A stretch of DNA of 34,059 bases, taken from Acidobacteriaceae bacterium. Lineage in GTDB: Bacteria; Acidobacteriota; Terriglobia; Terriglobales; Acidobacteriaceae. The stretch lies in contig JASHUR010000315.1 of assembly GCA_030039895.1 (NCBI GenBank), positions 1-34,059 on the forward strand, in the 5' to 3' direction. The notes under the pieces were generated by a model. The model saw only the letters and a program-made list of their open reading frames with translations. It did not search any database and had not been told where the DNA came from. Both the position numbers and the translations under genes were made by a program. Positions 33,130-34,059 of the stretch are shown here, piece by piece (position 1 is the first letter of the stretch; every line of letters begins with the position of its first letter).

Positions 33130-34059
33130 TTAGCGGACAATCAGGTACCCCGTAGCCCACAAAGCAGCGGTTCCTACACCCTTCACCACTGCCAATCCGA
33201 CGGTTTTTCCTCGGTCACCGGGCACATAGAGCAGGTCGTTTGCCTCAAGCGCAACGTCGTGTTCTTTGCGGTCCATAATCTTCCGCAGGTTTACCGGAAT
33301 GACTTGCCGTTGACCACCAGGGTTCTGGCGCACGATCACGGCCTTGGTCGGATCCGAGTCCGGTTGCCATCCGCCTGTCAGCGCCATAAGGTTCGCGATG
33401 GTGAGACGCTGATCACCTTTTAGATCAAAGGCTCCAGGGCTTTTGACAGCTCCCGCAACAAATACTCTCTGTCCGGAGAGAACCTGGATCGAATCGCCGG
33501 GCTTGATTTGAATATTGGAACCAGGGTCGGTTCCGGCCATCACCTTCGAAAGTTGAAGATCGTAAGAGACCACGCCGCCATTGGGATTAGCTCGAGTCAC
33601 AACCACACTATTTCCGGAATCGCCCTGCGGACCGCCCGATAGCATGAGCACTTCCTGCAGAGTGAAAGGGCGAATTTCTTCGAGGACTTGCGGTGTCCTT
33701 ACGTCACCCCCTACTACAACCGGCTTGCTTTCCACTTTGATGACAGCGACGCTCACTTGCGGGTCAAGCAAGATCTGAAGCCGTTTCAGTTCAGCGGCTA
33801 CCTGCTCTTCAATCTGTTGAGTCTTCTCCCCCTCTATATTGAGCGCCTGAGGTAAGTAGGACAGCTGCAATGCTCCGTAAGAACCAACGACCGCAGTTTG
33901 ATCGAGTTCAGCCATGTTATAGACCGTGATCTCCAGAACATCTCCCGGTCCTACGCGATACTCGGGCGGGGCCTCCGTAGGTAAAGAAACTGATGCTGCT
34001 GGACTGCTCCCTTGTCCGGGCGAGGACGAGGAAGGTGATTGGACTGATGGCTCTGACTG
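33130..34059 (-). CDS. Polysaccharide export outer-membrane protein (Wza-like), N-terminus beyond right edge
   Basis: The frame is open to the right edge, so 309 residues are seen and the start and signal peptide lie outside; the internal ATG at 33915 is not the start. After a Ser/Pro/Gln-rich linker, EYRVGPGDVLEITVYN marks the Poly_export domain. It continues SYGALQLSYLPQALNIEG, then an SLBB domain (KPVVVGGDVRTPQVLEE ... LQEVLMLSGG) and a second one (QRVFVAGAVKSPGAFDL ... IANLMALTGG). The C-terminus DLLYVPGDRGKTVGLAVVKG followed by ALWATGYLIVR is a short amphipathic or membrane helix such as Wza uses to cross the outer membrane. It is the first gene seen of the polysaccharide operon, followed by the flippase. 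Confidence 0.9.
   Translation of the reverse strand, partial: QSEPSVQSPSSSSPGQGSSPAASVSLPTEAPPEYRVGPGDVLEITVYNMAELDQTAVVGSYGALQLSYLPQALNIEGEKTQQIEEQVAAELKRLQILLDPQVSVAVIKVESKPVVVGGDVRTPQVLEEIRPFTLQEVLMLSGGPQGDSGNSVVVTRANPNGGVVSYDLQLSKVMAGTDPGSNIQIKPGDSIQVLSGQRVFVAGAVKSPGAFDLKGDQRLTIANLMALTGGWQPDSDPTKAVIVRQNPGGQRQVIPVNLRKIMDRKEHDVALEANDLLYVPGDRGKTVGLAVVKGVGTAALWATGYLIVR

Noticed and set aside
1-34059. CRISPR arrays, insertion sequences, phage genes or riboswitches
   Set aside because: I saw no regularly spaced repeats, transposase motifs, phage proteins or recognisable aptamer cores in the window.

Overview
The window looks like a chromosomal segment of a GC-rich Gram-negative bacterium, most plausibly an Acidobacteriota (Terriglobia) member. 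That placement is an inference from gene content, from outer-membrane components (a PagL-like barrel and a Wza-type exporter) and from coding style; there is no rRNA marker in the window. Nearly everything is on the minus strand. The exceptions are a small HMA-like protein gene, a HAD phosphatase gene and one tRNA-Arg(ACG).

Layout, left to right. (1) 1-7089 is a minus-strand run of housekeeping and catabolic genes, in transcription order: tryptophan 2,3-dioxygenase, kynureninase (GTGA overlap), a Tat-exported sugar isomerase-like TIM barrel, a small zinc-ribbon protein, replicative polymerase dnaE, and a family 2 glycosyltransferase cut by the left edge. (2) 7313-10959 (minus) holds yebC with its own terminator, a PagL-like outer-membrane barrel, glutamate formimidoyltransferase and a secreted protein of unknown function followed by a terminator. 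(3) 11096-12155 (plus) holds the HMA-like protein, the HAD phosphatase and tRNA-Arg. (4) From 12367 to the right edge is a minus-strand surface-polysaccharide locus of about 21.7 kb, transcribed right to left.

The polysaccharide locus has the parts of a Wzx/Wzy-type pathway: a Wza-like export protein (partial, at the right edge), a Wzx flippase, a probable Wzy polymerase, a WecA/MraY-type initiating phosphosugar transferase, a UDP-HexNAc 6-dehydrogenase, an SDR nucleotide-sugar epimerase/dehydratase, five glycosyltransferase genes (one a GT4-GT2 fusion), two methyltransferases, an asparagine synthase-type amidotransferase (which could amidate uronic acids made by the dehydrogenase), and a secreted glycoside hydrolase-like protein at the end. 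No Wzc/Wzz-type chain-length regulator is present inside the window; it would be expected further right.

The points most worth a second look are these. A decayed three-frame remnant of a UDP-sugar 4-epimerase C-terminus lies between the SDR gene and the initiating transferase. The secreted hydrolase-like gene appears to start with ATT behind a perfect Shine-Dalgarno. The initiating transferase is fused to a CapD/PglF-like membrane and Rossmann module that lacks its catalytic SDR domain. An open 55-codon Cys-containing stretch follows a methyltransferase in frame after its UGA stop. The locus begins right beside a tRNA gene.
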